A stretch of 64,000 bases of DNA from JAAYED01 sp040772225 (GTDB lineage: Bacteria > Chloroflexota > Anaerolineae > UBA1429), in contig JAXGYO010000002.1 of NCBI GenBank assembly GCA_040772225.1, positions 124,001-188,000 of the forward strand. The letters run 5' to 3'. A program made the translations under genes and the position numbers. Below the pieces are notes generated by a model. It saw nothing but the letters and a program-made list of their open reading frames with translations, ran no database searches and had not been told where the DNA came from. Below are positions 35,738-44,092 of this stretch, piece after piece. Numbering within the stretch: the first letter of the stretch is position 1; each line of letters starts with the position of its first letter.

Positions 35738-37831
35738 ATGAGTGACAGGACAGCGCTGCCGCTGCCCGCTGAAGAGCGTCTTCCCTGGGGGATCATGGGC
35801 ACGGGCAACATCGCGCGCCAATTCGCGCGCGGCGTGCTGGGCTCGCTGACAGGCAAGCTGGTCGCGGTCGGCAGCCGCACGCAGGAGAGCGCCGATCGCT
35901 TTGCAGATGCTTTTGATATTCCGCACCGCCATGCCTCCTACGAGGCACTGCTGGCCGACCCTGCGGTGCAGGCCGTGTACATCGCGTTACCCAACCACCT
36001 GCACGCGCGCTGGACCATCCGCGCTGCGGAGGCGGGCAAGCACATCCTCTGTGAAAAACCTCTGGCCACTAATCATGCCGAGGCGATGGTCGCTATCGAT
36101 GCTGCCAGGGAGCACGATGTGTTCTTGATGGAAGCATTCATGTACCGGTGCCACCCGCAGACCGCCAAACTGGTGGAGTTGATCCGCTCGGGCGCGATCG
36201 GGCAGGTACGCCTGATCCAGGCTCATTTCAGTTACGACATGAAGGGCCCGCGGGAGAACGTGCGCCAACAGAACCCAGCCTCAGGCGGCGGTATCATGGA
36301 CGTTGGCTGCTACTGTGCGTCCATCGCGCGGCTGGTGGCTGGAGCGTCTATCGGACAGCCGTTCGCAGATCCGATCATCGCCCGCGATGGCTACCGCAGC
36401 ACAATGGCGCTGAAGGCCGAGGGCTATATCAATCCGGAGAACCGTATCGACGAGTGGTCGATGGCAGTCGTGCGATTCCCCGGCGATATCCTGGCTACAC
36501 TGACCACCGGCATCCAGGTGCAGGTCGACAACGCCCTGCGCGTGTGGGGCTCGAATGGTCACATCATCGTCCCCAATCCCTGGAAGCCAAGCGATCCTCC
36601 CGCTCTGGGGGAGGGCAGTATCCTGCTGTACCGTGACGGCGAAAACAAGCCTGAGGAGATCCCCATTGACGCCGGCGGGGTTCCGCTTTATGGCATCGAG
36701 GCCGACACGGTAGCGGGGCATATCTCCGACCGGCAGGCGCCGAACCCCTGCATGTCCTGGGACGATACATTGGGCAACATGCTGACGCTGGATGCCTGGC
36801 GCCGCGAGATCGGGTTGGTGTTCGATAGTGAGCTGCCGCCGGCGCTTGGCCTGCCGATCTCTGGCCATGCCCTGGTGCGCCGGACGGATCATCCTATGCG
36901 CTACGGTAAGGTGACGGGCGTCGACAAGCCCATCTCCCGGCTGGTGATGGGCACGATGATTTTCAAGCCAGGGACTGTGCCGCTGGCACGGGCACTGCTG
37001 GATCGCTTTTTCGAGCTGGGTGGGACAACCATCGACACCGCGCATGTGTACAACTGCGAGGAGACCGTCGGGCAGTGGGTCCGCCTGAGCAACGTGCGCG
37101 AGCAGTTGGTGCTGATCGGCAAGGGAATGCGCCAGTTGGGGGACGGAATCGCGGGGCTTGACAGCCAGCTCTATGAGACGCTGGACAAATTGCAGACGGA
37201 CTATCTCGACCTCTATCTGATGCACGCGGACGATCCTGCGATCCCCGCAGGCGAGCTGGTCGAATGCCTCAACGAGCACCTGCAGGCGGGGCGCATTCGC
37301 GCCTACGGGGGCTCCAACTGGTCGATCGCCCGCATCGAGGAGGCCAACGCTTACGCTCAGGCACACGGGCTGGTCGGATTCGCGGCTAGCAGCCCGAACC
37401 TGTCGCTGGCCGCCTGGAACGAGCCCATGTGGGAGGGTTGCATCTCGGCTTCAGATGCCGAGTCGCGCGCCTGGTACGCCCGAACCGGCATGCCCCTGTT
37501 TGCCTGGAGCAGCCAGGCAACTGGCTTTTTCACCGGCCGTTACGGGCCTCACGACCGCGACCAGCCTGCGCTGGCAAGCATCGTGCGCACCTGGTTCAAC
37601 AAGCCTAACTTTGTGCGGCTCGAGCGCGTACGCGAGTTGGCCGCGAAAAAGCGCGCCACGCCGGCTCAGCTGGCGCTCGCCTGGGTACTGAATCAGCCGC
37701 TGAACGTCTACGCGCTGATTGGACCGCAGACCATCAATGAACTAAACGAGGCGCTGCCCGCGCTGGCGGTGACGCTGTCTCCAGAGGAGTTGGCCTGGCT
37801 CAACCTGGAGACAGGCACCCGGCCCTTCTGA
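35738..37831 (+). CDS. Fusion of Gfo/Idh/MocA oxidoreductase and aldo/keto reductase
   Basis: 697 aa in one uninterrupted frame. Residues ~15-370 are a complete Idh-type enzyme: GIMGTGNIARQFARGV (dinucleotide loop), LPNHLHARWTIRAAEAGKHILCEKPLATN (EKP), GGGIMDVGCYCASIARLVAG (catalytic-region D-G-Y). Residues ~388-697 are a complete aldo/keto reductase: TTIDTAHVYNCEETVG (Asp and Tyr), LVLIGKGM (Lys), DYLDLYLMHADDPAIP (His), so the Asp-Tyr-Lys-His tetrad is intact, plus the C-terminal LAWVLNQPLNVYALIGPQ. Two NAD(P)-dependent centres on one chain suggest oxidation and reduction of neighbouring carbons, or cofactor exchange. Last gene of the operon; a strong hairpin follows. Confidence 0.9.
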   Translation: MSDRTALPLPAEERLPWGIMGTGNIARQFARGVLGSLTGKLVAVGSRTQESADRFADAFDIPHRHASYEALLADPAVQAVYIALPNHLHARWTIRAAEAGKHILCEKPLATNHAEAMVAIDAAREHDVFLMEAFMYRCHPQTAKLVELIRSGAIGQVRLIQAHFSYDMKGPRENVRQQNPASGGGIMDVGCYCASIARLVAGASIGQPFADPIIARDGYRSTMALKAEGYINPENRIDEWSMAVVRFPGDILATLTTGIQVQVDNALRVWGSNGHIIVPNPWKPSDPPALGEGSILLYRDGENKPEEIPIDAGGVPLYGIEADTVAGHISDRQAPNPCMSWDDTLGNMLTLDAWRREIGLVFDSELPPALGLPISGHALVRRTDHPMRYGKVTGVDKPISRLVMGTMIFKPGTVPLARALLDRFFELGGTTIDTAHVYNCEETVGQWVRLSNVREQLVLIGKGMRQLGDGIAGLDSQLYETLDKLQTDYLDLYLMHADDPAIPAGELVECLNEHLQAGRIRAYGGSNWSIARIEEANAYAQAHGLVGFAASSPNLSLAAWNEPMWEGCISASDAESRAWYARTGMPLFAWSSQATGFFTGRYGPHDRDQPALASIVRTWFNKPNFVRLERVRELAAKKRATPAQLALAWVLNQPLNVYALIGPQTINELNEALPALAVTLSPEELAWLNLETGTRPF

Positions 37832-37864
37832 CAAAAGCTTCCATCAAGCACGCAGGGACGCCAA

Positions 37865-37894
37865 CGGCCCGCCTCTCGAGGGAGAGGCGGGCCG
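37865..37894. terminator. Bidirectional terminator between operon and HtrA gene
   Basis: A 13-bp perfect inverted repeat (865-877 with 882-894) around a 4-nt loop lies between the convergent stops at 37831 and 37915. There is no clear T-run on either side. Confidence 0.7.
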
Positions 37895-37914
37895 TCGATC
37901 GTCACATCATGTTG

Positions 37915-39156
37915 TCAGCGTGCCGGGCGTTGTTCCAGCTCGACGCTGATCTCGATCTCGCGCCCATCGCGGTACACCGTCAGTGCGACCTCGTCTCCAG
38001 GCTTGCCGAACGCCACATGCTCGAGCAGGTCCGCAAAGTCGTAGACGGGGTCGCCGTCGATGCCTATGATGACGTCACCTCCCACGGGAACCGACATACT
38101 GCCAAACTGTCGCGCTCCGGTAGAGCCACGCAGACCAGCAACAGCCGCGGGGCTGCCGGGCGTAACCTCAGCCACATAGGCTCCACGCTGCACATCCAGA
38201 CTCCCAGCCTCGGCGATAAGCAGATTCAGGTCCGTGCCACTGATGCCGATCCAGGGCCAGGGATACTCTCTGCCCTCTGAGAGATAGGGCACGACCATGC
38301 GCACGATATTCACCGGGATGGCAAAGCCAACGCCTGCATTGGCCGCGGTGCCGCCGCCCGAGACAATCTGCGCATTGACGCCGACGACCTCGCCATTGAT
38401 ATTGATCAAGGGACCTCCCGAGTTGCCCGGGTTGATCGCCGCGTCAGTCTGGATCGCCTGCGGGATGGAGAATGCACCGATCCGGGCCGGAATCATGCGT
38501 CCCACGGCGGACACGATTCCCGATGTGATGGTGTTCTGCAGGCCAAAGGGGTTGCCGATGGCGACCACGGGCTGACCCGGTACCACCTCGTCAGAATCGC
38601 CCAGCGGCAGAACCGCGACGTTGTCCGGCAGTTCGTCGACCTTGATCACGGCCAGGTCGCTGTCCACGTCGCTGCCAAGAATGGTGGCCTCGGCAGCGGT
38701 ACCATCAAAGTAGACTACCTCGACACGCACCGCGTCCGCGACCACATGCTCGTTCGTGACGATGAGGCCGCTCTCGTCGATGATGAAACCTGAACCAGCC
38801 CCCGAACCCAGCTGACCCATTTGCTGAACATACGTCAGGATTGCCACGACGGCCGGCTCAACCTGTTTGTAGAGCGCGGTATAGTCGCTGAACTCGACGC
38901 TTTGCGCCCAGCCATCCGTCAAGAGCCCTTGCTCTGCGCTGGGAAGCGTAGGCAGCAAGGCCTGCTTCAGGGTGGGCGTAGGAACTGCGGTCTCAAGCAC
39001 AGTCTCGGGAGAAGGCACTATAGTCGAAATGACCGGTGCTGCGTCCGAAAACAGAGGCCCGCGCAGGAACAACACAGCTGCGACGCCTGCCAGCCCGCAG
39101 ATTGTGATGGAACCCAGCAATAGAACAACCAGGGCGATAACAATAGCTTTATTCAT
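37915..39156 (-). CDS. HtrA/DegP-type membrane-anchored serine protease with PDZ domain
   Basis: 413 aa. One N-terminal membrane helix (about residues 4-32) anchors a trypsin-like domain with His in IVTNEHVVADA (~135), Asp in DVDSDLAVIKVD (~165) and Ser in NPGNSGGPLIN (~247). A PDZ domain follows (about 310-405: VAEVTPGSPAAVAGLRGSTG, GGDVIIGIDGDPVYDFADLLEH). A Thr/Pro-rich spacer connects anchor and protease. Role: extracytoplasmic protein quality control. ATG 39156 follows GGAAGGA. A TATAAT -10 (39238-39233) lies upstream on the same strand. Confidence 0.93.
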   Translation of the reverse strand: MNKAIVIALVVLLLGSITICGLAGVAAVLFLRGPLFSDAAPVISTIVPSPETVLETAVPTPTLKQALLPTLPSAEQGLLTDGWAQSVEFSDYTALYKQVEPAVVAILTYVQQMGQLGSGAGSGFIIDESGLIVTNEHVVADAVRVEVVYFDGTAAEATILGSDVDSDLAVIKVDELPDNVAVLPLGDSDEVVPGQPVVAIGNPFGLQNTITSGIVSAVGRMIPARIGAFSIPQAIQTDAAINPGNSGGPLININGEVVGVNAQIVSGGGTAANAGVGFAIPVNIVRMVVPYLSEGREYPWPWIGISGTDLNLLIAEAGSLDVQRGAYVAEVTPGSPAAVAGLRGSTGARQFGSMSVPVGGDVIIGIDGDPVYDFADLLEHVAFGKPGDEVALTVYRDGREIEISVELEQRPAR

Positions 39157-39355
39157 GCTCTTCCTTCCATTCTGTTCTGTCCGTCAACCAGGATCTCTGT
39201 ACTTGCCACTGACACTCAACAATCCTGCCGATATTATAGACCAATTCCGTCCGGATTGTGAGCGTCACAGGCCCTCATATCGGCGTGTTAACAGGTTTCC
39301 CACACAAATGCTATCTCGGGGTAACGACTCGCGACCAGCCAGCCCCGAGATTGGG

Positions 39356-40294
39356 CTATATCGAATAGTTTCCTGCATCGCAGAGCAGGCTCCCATCCAG
39401 TGTGATCGTCGGAGACAGCAACCCGACATCGATGTGTATCGCGCTGGCATTGCAGCCCCCGAGCGTCCGGTTTTCCCCAAAGCCGACGTGAGCCGTACCC
39501 CGCGCCATCTCCGCTTCCATAATACCGGCACAGGCACGGGCACAGGGGTTGATCCCTAGACCGATCTCGGCAACCACTGCGGCCCCTTGATCGCGACCAA
39601 GATCCTGGCGAAGCATCACGCTCAGCTCGCCTGCCGCGTCGACAGATGCCCTCCCGGTCACCGCGCGTCCGTCCTCTATCTCCAGAGAGATGGGCTTGCC
39701 TAACGGCCTGTCGTAGAGTGCCCCATCGATCACCAGCCTGCCGCGAGTCGTACCGGCTGCCGGTGCCATGCAGACTTCCCCATCGAGACCGAGCCAGGTT
39801 TTACACTGGCACAGCAGGTCGGTGCCAGCTCGCGTACTGATGTGCAGTTGGCGTGCCGATGAGAGCCTCTCCAGCAATCCCCGCCGGAAACGCGATAGCT
39901 CCCTATAATCGGCCTGCAAGATTCGCAAGAGTCCGTCATAGGAGAGGAGCCAGTCGCAGTACAGATGCTCGTCGGGGACCAGCAGGCCGGTATCCGGCCT
40001 GCCAGCGGCGGCAAAGAGCCAATCCGCGTGTAGCGGATCGATCAGCAGTACGAGTGTACCGCTCGGCGACACAGAACGGACCACCCCGGAAGCATGCTGC
40101 AGCGCTACTACGTTGGCGCCTGTCTCCAGTACGACCAGCACAGGCTGCAAGCCCTCAGTGCCAAGAGCAGAGGCCAGTGACAGGGCCAGGGCCTGCTTGC
40201 CCTGAGAGCATATGATCGCTACCGGCTGACGTACAGGATCACCCAGCCTGGCGCGCAAGTTGCGGGTGGCGCATGCCAGCCTGTGCTCGCTCAC
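39356..40294 (-). CDS. M29-like aminopeptidase
   Basis: 312 aa. The C-terminal half follows the thermophilic M29 aminopeptidase pattern: VVAEIGLGINPCARACAGIMEAEMARGTAHVGFGEN, with the Glu and His that bind the cocatalytic metals, and CNASAIHIDVGLLSPTITLDG (His/Asp). The N-terminal half (LVPDEHLYCDWLLSYDG) is divergent. Classical M29 enzymes have about 400 aa, so this one lacks part of the N-terminal region. GTG 40294 shares 4 nt (GTGA) with the stop of the preceding hydrolase gene, indicating a translationally coupled operon with the hydrolase and phosphoribosyltransferase genes. Confidence 0.68.
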   Translation of the reverse strand: MSEHRLACATRNLRARLGDPVRQPVAIICSQGKQALALSLASALGTEGLQPVLVVLETGANVVALQHASGVVRSVSPSGTLVLLIDPLHADWLFAAAGRPDTGLLVPDEHLYCDWLLSYDGLLRILQADYRELSRFRRGLLERLSSARQLHISTRAGTDLLCQCKTWLGLDGEVCMAPAAGTTRGRLVIDGALYDRPLGKPISLEIEDGRAVTGRASVDAAGELSVMLRQDLGRDQGAAVVAEIGLGINPCARACAGIMEAEMARGTAHVGFGENRTLGGCNASAIHIDVGLLSPTITLDGSLLCDAGNYSI

Positions 40295-40998
40295 GGACGC
40301 GCCACGCTCTGGTCAGCCGAATCAGAGAGAGCGGTTGGAAGGTGTCGCACAAACCAGTCTCCAGCCAGATTCGCGACGCACTGCAGGGCACCCGGCTCCT
40401 CAAAGAGATGCGTCGCTCCCGGGATGACGGCCACCCGCGCCGCGCCGAGCATCCTCGCTGCCTGCCGGTTCAGCTCGAGCACAAGCGTATCATGCCCGCC
40501 TACGATCAGCAGTGTAGGAACGAGCACCCGAGGGATCGCATCAGCGGCAAGATCGGGTCGTCCGCCTCGCGACACGATTGCGCGAACCGCTGAACCGGGT
40601 TCCGCCGCCGCTGCGAGGGCCGCGGCGGCCCCCGTGCTCGAACCGAAAAGCCCGATGGGAAGCCCTGCGACGGGACCGTCGCTCTGCGCCCAGCGTACGA
40701 CAGCAGCAACCCGGCGCGCGAGGAGGGCGATGTCGAATCGCCAGCGCCCGCTGGCCAGATCGCTTTGCTCCTCGTTGGGAGTTAGCAAGTCGAGAAGAAG
40801 CGTTGCCAGGCCAAGGGACTGCAGGTGGGAGGCAACCCGCCGGTTCCTGGGGCTGTGCCGCGAACTGCCGCTGCCGTGGCAAAAAACAACGAGTCCCACA
40901 GCATTTCCGGGAGCATCCAGATCAGCCTGCAACGTGACACCATCGGCGACGATGGCAACTGACTCCACGAGCGGTGTGGGACGGTCGGGGTTACCCAT
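40291..40998 (-). CDS. Dienelactone-hydrolase-like alpha/beta hydrolase
   Basis: 235 aa. Catalytic triad: Ser in GLFGSSTGAAAAL (GxSxG), Asp in LIVGGHDTLV, His in PGATHLFEEPGAL. The oxyanion region is VVFCHGSGSSRHSPRNR, typical of the small hydrolases that are commonly fused or adjacent to phosphoribosyltransferases like the one just upstream. ATG 40998 (MGNPDRP) follows the phosphoribosyltransferase stop closely (9 nt). The substrate is unknown. Confidence 0.82.
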   Translation of the reverse strand: MGNPDRPTPLVESVAIVADGVTLQADLDAPGNAVGLVVFCHGSGSSRHSPRNRRVASHLQSLGLATLLLDLLTPNEEQSDLASGRWRFDIALLARRVAAVVRWAQSDGPVAGLPIGLFGSSTGAAAALAAAAEPGSAVRAIVSRGGRPDLAADAIPRVLVPTLLIVGGHDTLVLELNRQAARMLGAARVAVIPGATHLFEEPGALQCVANLAGDWFVRHLPTALSDSADQSVARP

Positions 40999-41006
40999 GG
41001 CAGGCC

Positions 41007-41666
41007 TCAGACTGCAGCGTGACTCCAGGTGCGGGCCTCGCGCAGACAATCCCGCACCTCATCATCAGTGACCTGATCGAATCGCGCATACCAAGCACCG
41101 ACGCTGTAGAAGGGATCCGGGGTCGCGATACAGACCACCTGATCAACCATTCTGCGAATCGCGGCAAGCGTCTCGGGCGGGGCTACCGGGATGGCGGCAA
41201 TGACACGGGCGGGATTGCCATCAAGGAGCGCGGTGAGTCCGGCACGCATTGAGGCTCCCGTGGCCAAACCGTCATCGACCATGATCACCGTAGCGCCCTC
41301 CAGTCGCAATGGCGGCAGGTTGCCACGGTACGCTTGCTCGCGCTTGATGAGCTCCTCACGTTCGCGAACGATAATCTGATCGAGTACATCCGGCTCGACC
41401 CCAAGAAACCCGATCAGTTCCTGATTGACCACGTGGATGCCGCCGGTGGCGATCGCGCCCAGGGCCAACTCGGGCTGCGTTGGCGCTCCCAGTTTGCGCA
41501 CGACAAAGACATCCAGAGGAGCACGCAAAACACGCGCCAGCTCCAGGGCTACGGGCACGCCTCCGCGGGGTAGTCCCAGCACGAGCACAGAATCATCTGC
41601 ATCCAGAGGGGGAAGTATCGCCGCAAGTTTGCGTCCAGCATCGACTCGATCACGGAACAGAGACAT
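41007..41666 (-). CDS. Phosphoribosyltransferase-family protein
   Basis: 219 aa. The PRPP-binding loop is VIMVDDGLATGASMRAGL. The N-terminal hood has LGLPRGGVPVALELARVLRAPLDVFVVRKLG and IATGGIHVVN. This branch (ComF/erythromycin-esterase-neighbour type) is often linked with the dienelactone hydrolase-like gene that follows here. The base or substrate is unknown. ATG 41666 has GAGGAG 6 nt upstream; the frame is open to 41786 but without signals. The 235-nt gap to the next gene upstream contains an imperfect 12-bp hairpin (41799-41837) that may terminate the cytidylate-kinase-like gene. Confidence 0.88.
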   Translation of the reverse strand: MSLFRDRVDAGRKLAAILPPLDADDSVLVLGLPRGGVPVALELARVLRAPLDVFVVRKLGAPTQPELALGAIATGGIHVVNQELIGFLGVEPDVLDQIIVREREELIKREQAYRGNLPPLRLEGATVIMVDDGLATGASMRAGLTALLDGNPARVIAAIPVAPPETLAAIRRMVDQVVCIATPDPFYSVGAWYARFDQVTDDEVRDCLREARTWSHAAV

Positions 41667-41798
41667 GATGGCTCCTCGTTTCTCGCTACTCGATGCAGCC
41701 AACGCGACCCCTGGAAAACTACAGACAACAGGCTCCAGACAGAAACACACCGCAGACAAGCTGTGGCAAGAAGAGCGAGGCCACACTTGACCTCATCA

Positions 41799-41837
41799 GG
41801 CGGAGACTGGACGCTGTAATCTCATCCAGCCTCCGCC
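41799..41837 (-). terminator. Possible terminator after the cytidylate-kinase-like gene
   Basis: GGCGGAG-CTGGA (799-811) pairs with TCCAG-CTCCGCC (825-837), 12 bp with one A/C mismatch and a 13-nt loop. It lies 64 nt beyond the stop at 41901. No T-run follows on the minus strand. Confidence 0.4.
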
Positions 41838-41900
41838 CGGTCAGCATGACCCTGCACTCGCCGCCAGAAACCCGTACCGCCAGGCCATTCTAGTGCCTGC

Positions 41901-42581
41901 TCAGGTAGAGGCCTCACTCACGGTGGCTGGGCGAGCTGGCACCATATCGAGAGCCCGCCGGATCAGCACCATCGCCCCGTCGATCCCCACCTTGCTGGTG
42001 TTGACCACAAGATGATATAGAGTGGCATCATTAGGATCGACATTAAAGAACACGCGCAGGTACTCGTCCTTGGACTCGTCACTCTCCTGGATGTAGCGCC
42101 GTGCCTGTCCAGGCGTCATGTTCTGCTCCTGCTGCAGGCGAGCCACACGGTCCTCAAAGGTCGCCACGACGCGCACATGCAGCACATCCGGCTTGCTCTC
42201 AAGGATGGCCTGACCACCGCGCCCCATGATCAGGATATTATCCCGCTCATAGGCCGCAGTCACCGTAGCGCGGATGAGATCGATTGCCCCGTGCTCATCC
42301 AGGATCCTGGCACGCCTCTCGTACCCGATGGAGGGGCTGCCCACCCACATGGAGAACTCGGCCACCGGCCTTGAGCGCCTGAATAGCTGGTCGAAAAAGC
42401 CCCGACGCTCATACTCGACCTCGGAATAGTCCACGATCTCGCTGGTTGAGATCCCAACCTCCGATGCAACTCGGGCCATCAACCGCTTGTCGAAAGCGAT
42501 CAGCCTAAGTTCCTCGCAGAGCCGCTGCGCCAGTTCGTCGCTACCAGAACCAACCTGTCGAGACATGGTGATGACTGCCAT
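41901..42581 (-). CDS. Cytidylate-kinase-like family protein
   Basis: 226 aa. AVITMSRQVGSGSDELAQRLCEELRLIAFDKRLM is the P-loop region of the cytidylate-kinase-like (AAA_26) family, where GSGSDELA replaces the classical GxxGxGKS. NILIMGRGGQAILESKPDVLHVRVVA and ARLQQEQNMTPGQARRYIQESDESK are the other conserved blocks. The family is broadly distributed and its substrate is not established. ATG 42581 has AAGGAGG 6-7 nt upstream. On the minus strand a TATAAT (42715-42710) lies 130 nt upstream. Confidence 0.82.
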   Translation of the reverse strand: MAVITMSRQVGSGSDELAQRLCEELRLIAFDKRLMARVASEVGISTSEIVDYSEVEYERRGFFDQLFRRSRPVAEFSMWVGSPSIGYERRARILDEHGAIDLIRATVTAAYERDNILIMGRGGQAILESKPDVLHVRVVATFEDRVARLQQEQNMTPGQARRYIQESDESKDEYLRVFFNVDPNDATLYHLVVNTSKVGIDGAMVLIRRALDMVPARPATVSEAST

Positions 42582-42709
42582 AGTCGACCTCCTTGATGTC
42601 ATTGCTGCCCAGAACCCTTGATCCGAGCAAGCGCTTCACACCGGCGGTGAGGGTAACCTAGCGACCCACACCGTAGGGCAGCAGGTACCATACACTGCCC
42701 TCTAGAAAC

Positions 42710-42839
42710 ATTATAACATAATCGACGCCCCCCGAACAGGGGTAGTGAGATCCTCGCGGCACGGATGCTCGTGCCTGTACTGCTTGTTGCACGTATTTAC
42801 GGCGTGTTTCTTGACATCGTGCGTGTTCGAGCATAGTCT
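42710..42839. promoter_or_regulatory. Divergent promoter region
   Basis: In the 322-nt gap 42582-42903. Plus strand: perfect TTGACA (42811-42816), 17-bp spacer, TAGTCT (42834-42839), serving the 42904 gene with a ~58-nt leader. Minus strand: perfect -10 TATAAT (42715-42710) without a good -35, serving the 41901-42581 gene. Nothing else is evident in the gap. Confidence 0.65.
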
Positions 42840-42903
42840 AGCAGCGTGTCCACAGACAGAGTTGACATCAGATGCGCAGACCAGAGAGACATAGGAGGGT
42901 CGC

Positions 42904-43650
42904 ATGGATTTTGCACAGGCGGAGCAGGAGTTTCGCCTTCTTGAGGCCAGCCGTCAGGCAGGCACGCTGGACGACGAGACCTATCGCACCAGAATCAATG
43001 CGCTGCAGGTCACCGATGAGCGGGGGCGCGTGTGGATGCTGCAGGAGCGCACCGGACAGTGGTACGTATGGGAGAATGGCGCCTGGCAGATAGGGGAGCC
43101 GCATAGGCCAGCAGCAACTGCGACTGCCGTGCCACCGCCGCCACCGGTCGCCCCGGCTCCCATGCCCACACAAACGCAGGCACCGGCGAGCGCCATGCCG
43201 CCGCCACGCGCCGCGGCCGATCCGTCAGTGCCTGCAGGAAACACCCCTCCCGAAGCGCCGACCAGGGACCTTGGCACCAACGGCCTGGGATTTGTGTTTC
43301 CTTTGATTCTCTGGGCCTTACTGCTGGGGGCTGTCCTCTTTATCAACCAGAACTATGGTGCCTCCCAACAGGACGCCTTGCCGTATATTGCAGGTGCGGC
43401 TGTCCTGGCGCTGGTGTGGATTCTCTGGCGGCTCACGCGCAGCTACGAAGGCATCATTGAGCGCGTTCGGGTGGAGGAGGTTGTGGACACCGACGACGAT
43501 GGCAGTTCCACAACGCGGCGCATCACCTATGCCTTTGTCAAGACGCCAAGCGGTAAAGTGAAAAAGATACAGGCCAAGAAGAGCTATGCCAAGGGCGACC
43601 ATATCATCAAGCGCAAGGGTGACTGGAGCCCACGCAAGGCCAAAGCCTGA
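42904..43650 (+). CDS. Membrane protein with N-terminal SHOCT/GYF-like region
   Basis: 248 aa. Residues ~1-38 (EQEFRLLEASRQAGTLDDETYRTRINALQVTD) form the short helical pair typical of SHOCT-like segments. Residues ~39-62 (GRVWMLQERTGQWYVWENGAWQIG) resemble a GYF_2/WW-like motif. A Pro/Ala-rich linker follows (70-120), then two membrane helices (about 128-170) and a basic C-terminus with DTDDDGSSTTRRITYAFVKTP and many lysines. It probably senses or scaffolds something at the membrane; no enzyme motif is present. Ribosome-binding site GGAGGG precedes the ATG. Own promoter. Confidence 0.65.
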   Translation: MDFAQAEQEFRLLEASRQAGTLDDETYRTRINALQVTDERGRVWMLQERTGQWYVWENGAWQIGEPHRPAATATAVPPPPPVAPAPMPTQTQAPASAMPPPRAAADPSVPAGNTPPEAPTRDLGTNGLGFVFPLILWALLLGAVLFINQNYGASQQDALPYIAGAAVLALVWILWRLTRSYEGIIERVRVEEVVDTDDDGSSTTRRITYAFVKTPSGKVKKIQAKKSYAKGDHIIKRKGDWSPRKAKA

Positions 43651-43742
43651 TATGGAAGACCTCGTTCAAGACAGAGGAGGAGAGCCGCGTCGTCTGCCGG
43701 CCCCCAAGGCCTGGCAGCAAGCCAACCCGGAGCGAGCGCTGG

Positions 43743-43979
43743 ATGTTTGATGCGGTGCGCCGGGCAATTCTGGAGGTCCTTTGTGCAGAACCGCCCGGCA
43801 TCGCCTTCATGAGTACCTTGCCGCGGCTGGTAGAGACTGCCCTAACACAGGAGGAACGCGCTTCACTTGGTTCCGTTGGGTGGTACACCACGACTGTAAA
43901 CCTAGAGGTGGAAGTACGGGGCGGGATTGCACGCGTGCCGGGCATCTCGCCCCAGCACCTGGTGCGCGTTAACGTTTGA
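43743..43979 (+). CDS. Small protein, DUF6958-like helix-turn-helix pattern
   Basis: 78 aa from the ATG at 43743. VRRAILEVLCAEPPGIAFMSTLPRLVE followed by GSVGWYTTTVNLEVEVRGGIARVPG fits the winged-helix pattern of DUF6958-type proteins ('AIL..L....G....l...v......GsvgWY..tv.ldLearG.I.R'). The family normally has ~25 further N-terminal residues. The same frame upstream (back to 43647) encodes RPPRPGSKPTRSERW, which would fit, but offers no usual start codon. A possible non-canonical or coupled start at the preceding stop is therefore worth testing. Family assignment is from memory of the pattern. Confidence 0.5.
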   Translation: MFDAVRRAILEVLCAEPPGIAFMSTLPRLVETALTQEERASLGSVGWYTTTVNLEVEVRGGIARVPGISPQHLVRVNV

Positions 43980-44092
43980 TCTGGCCAGGTCTTGTTGCGA
44001 TGGATCCCGTGCGGTGTCGCAACGCGGCTCATGGGCACGGCGAACTCGGCGCGCCACAGCGGACGCGCCCCGGGGCATACAGCTGCAACACC

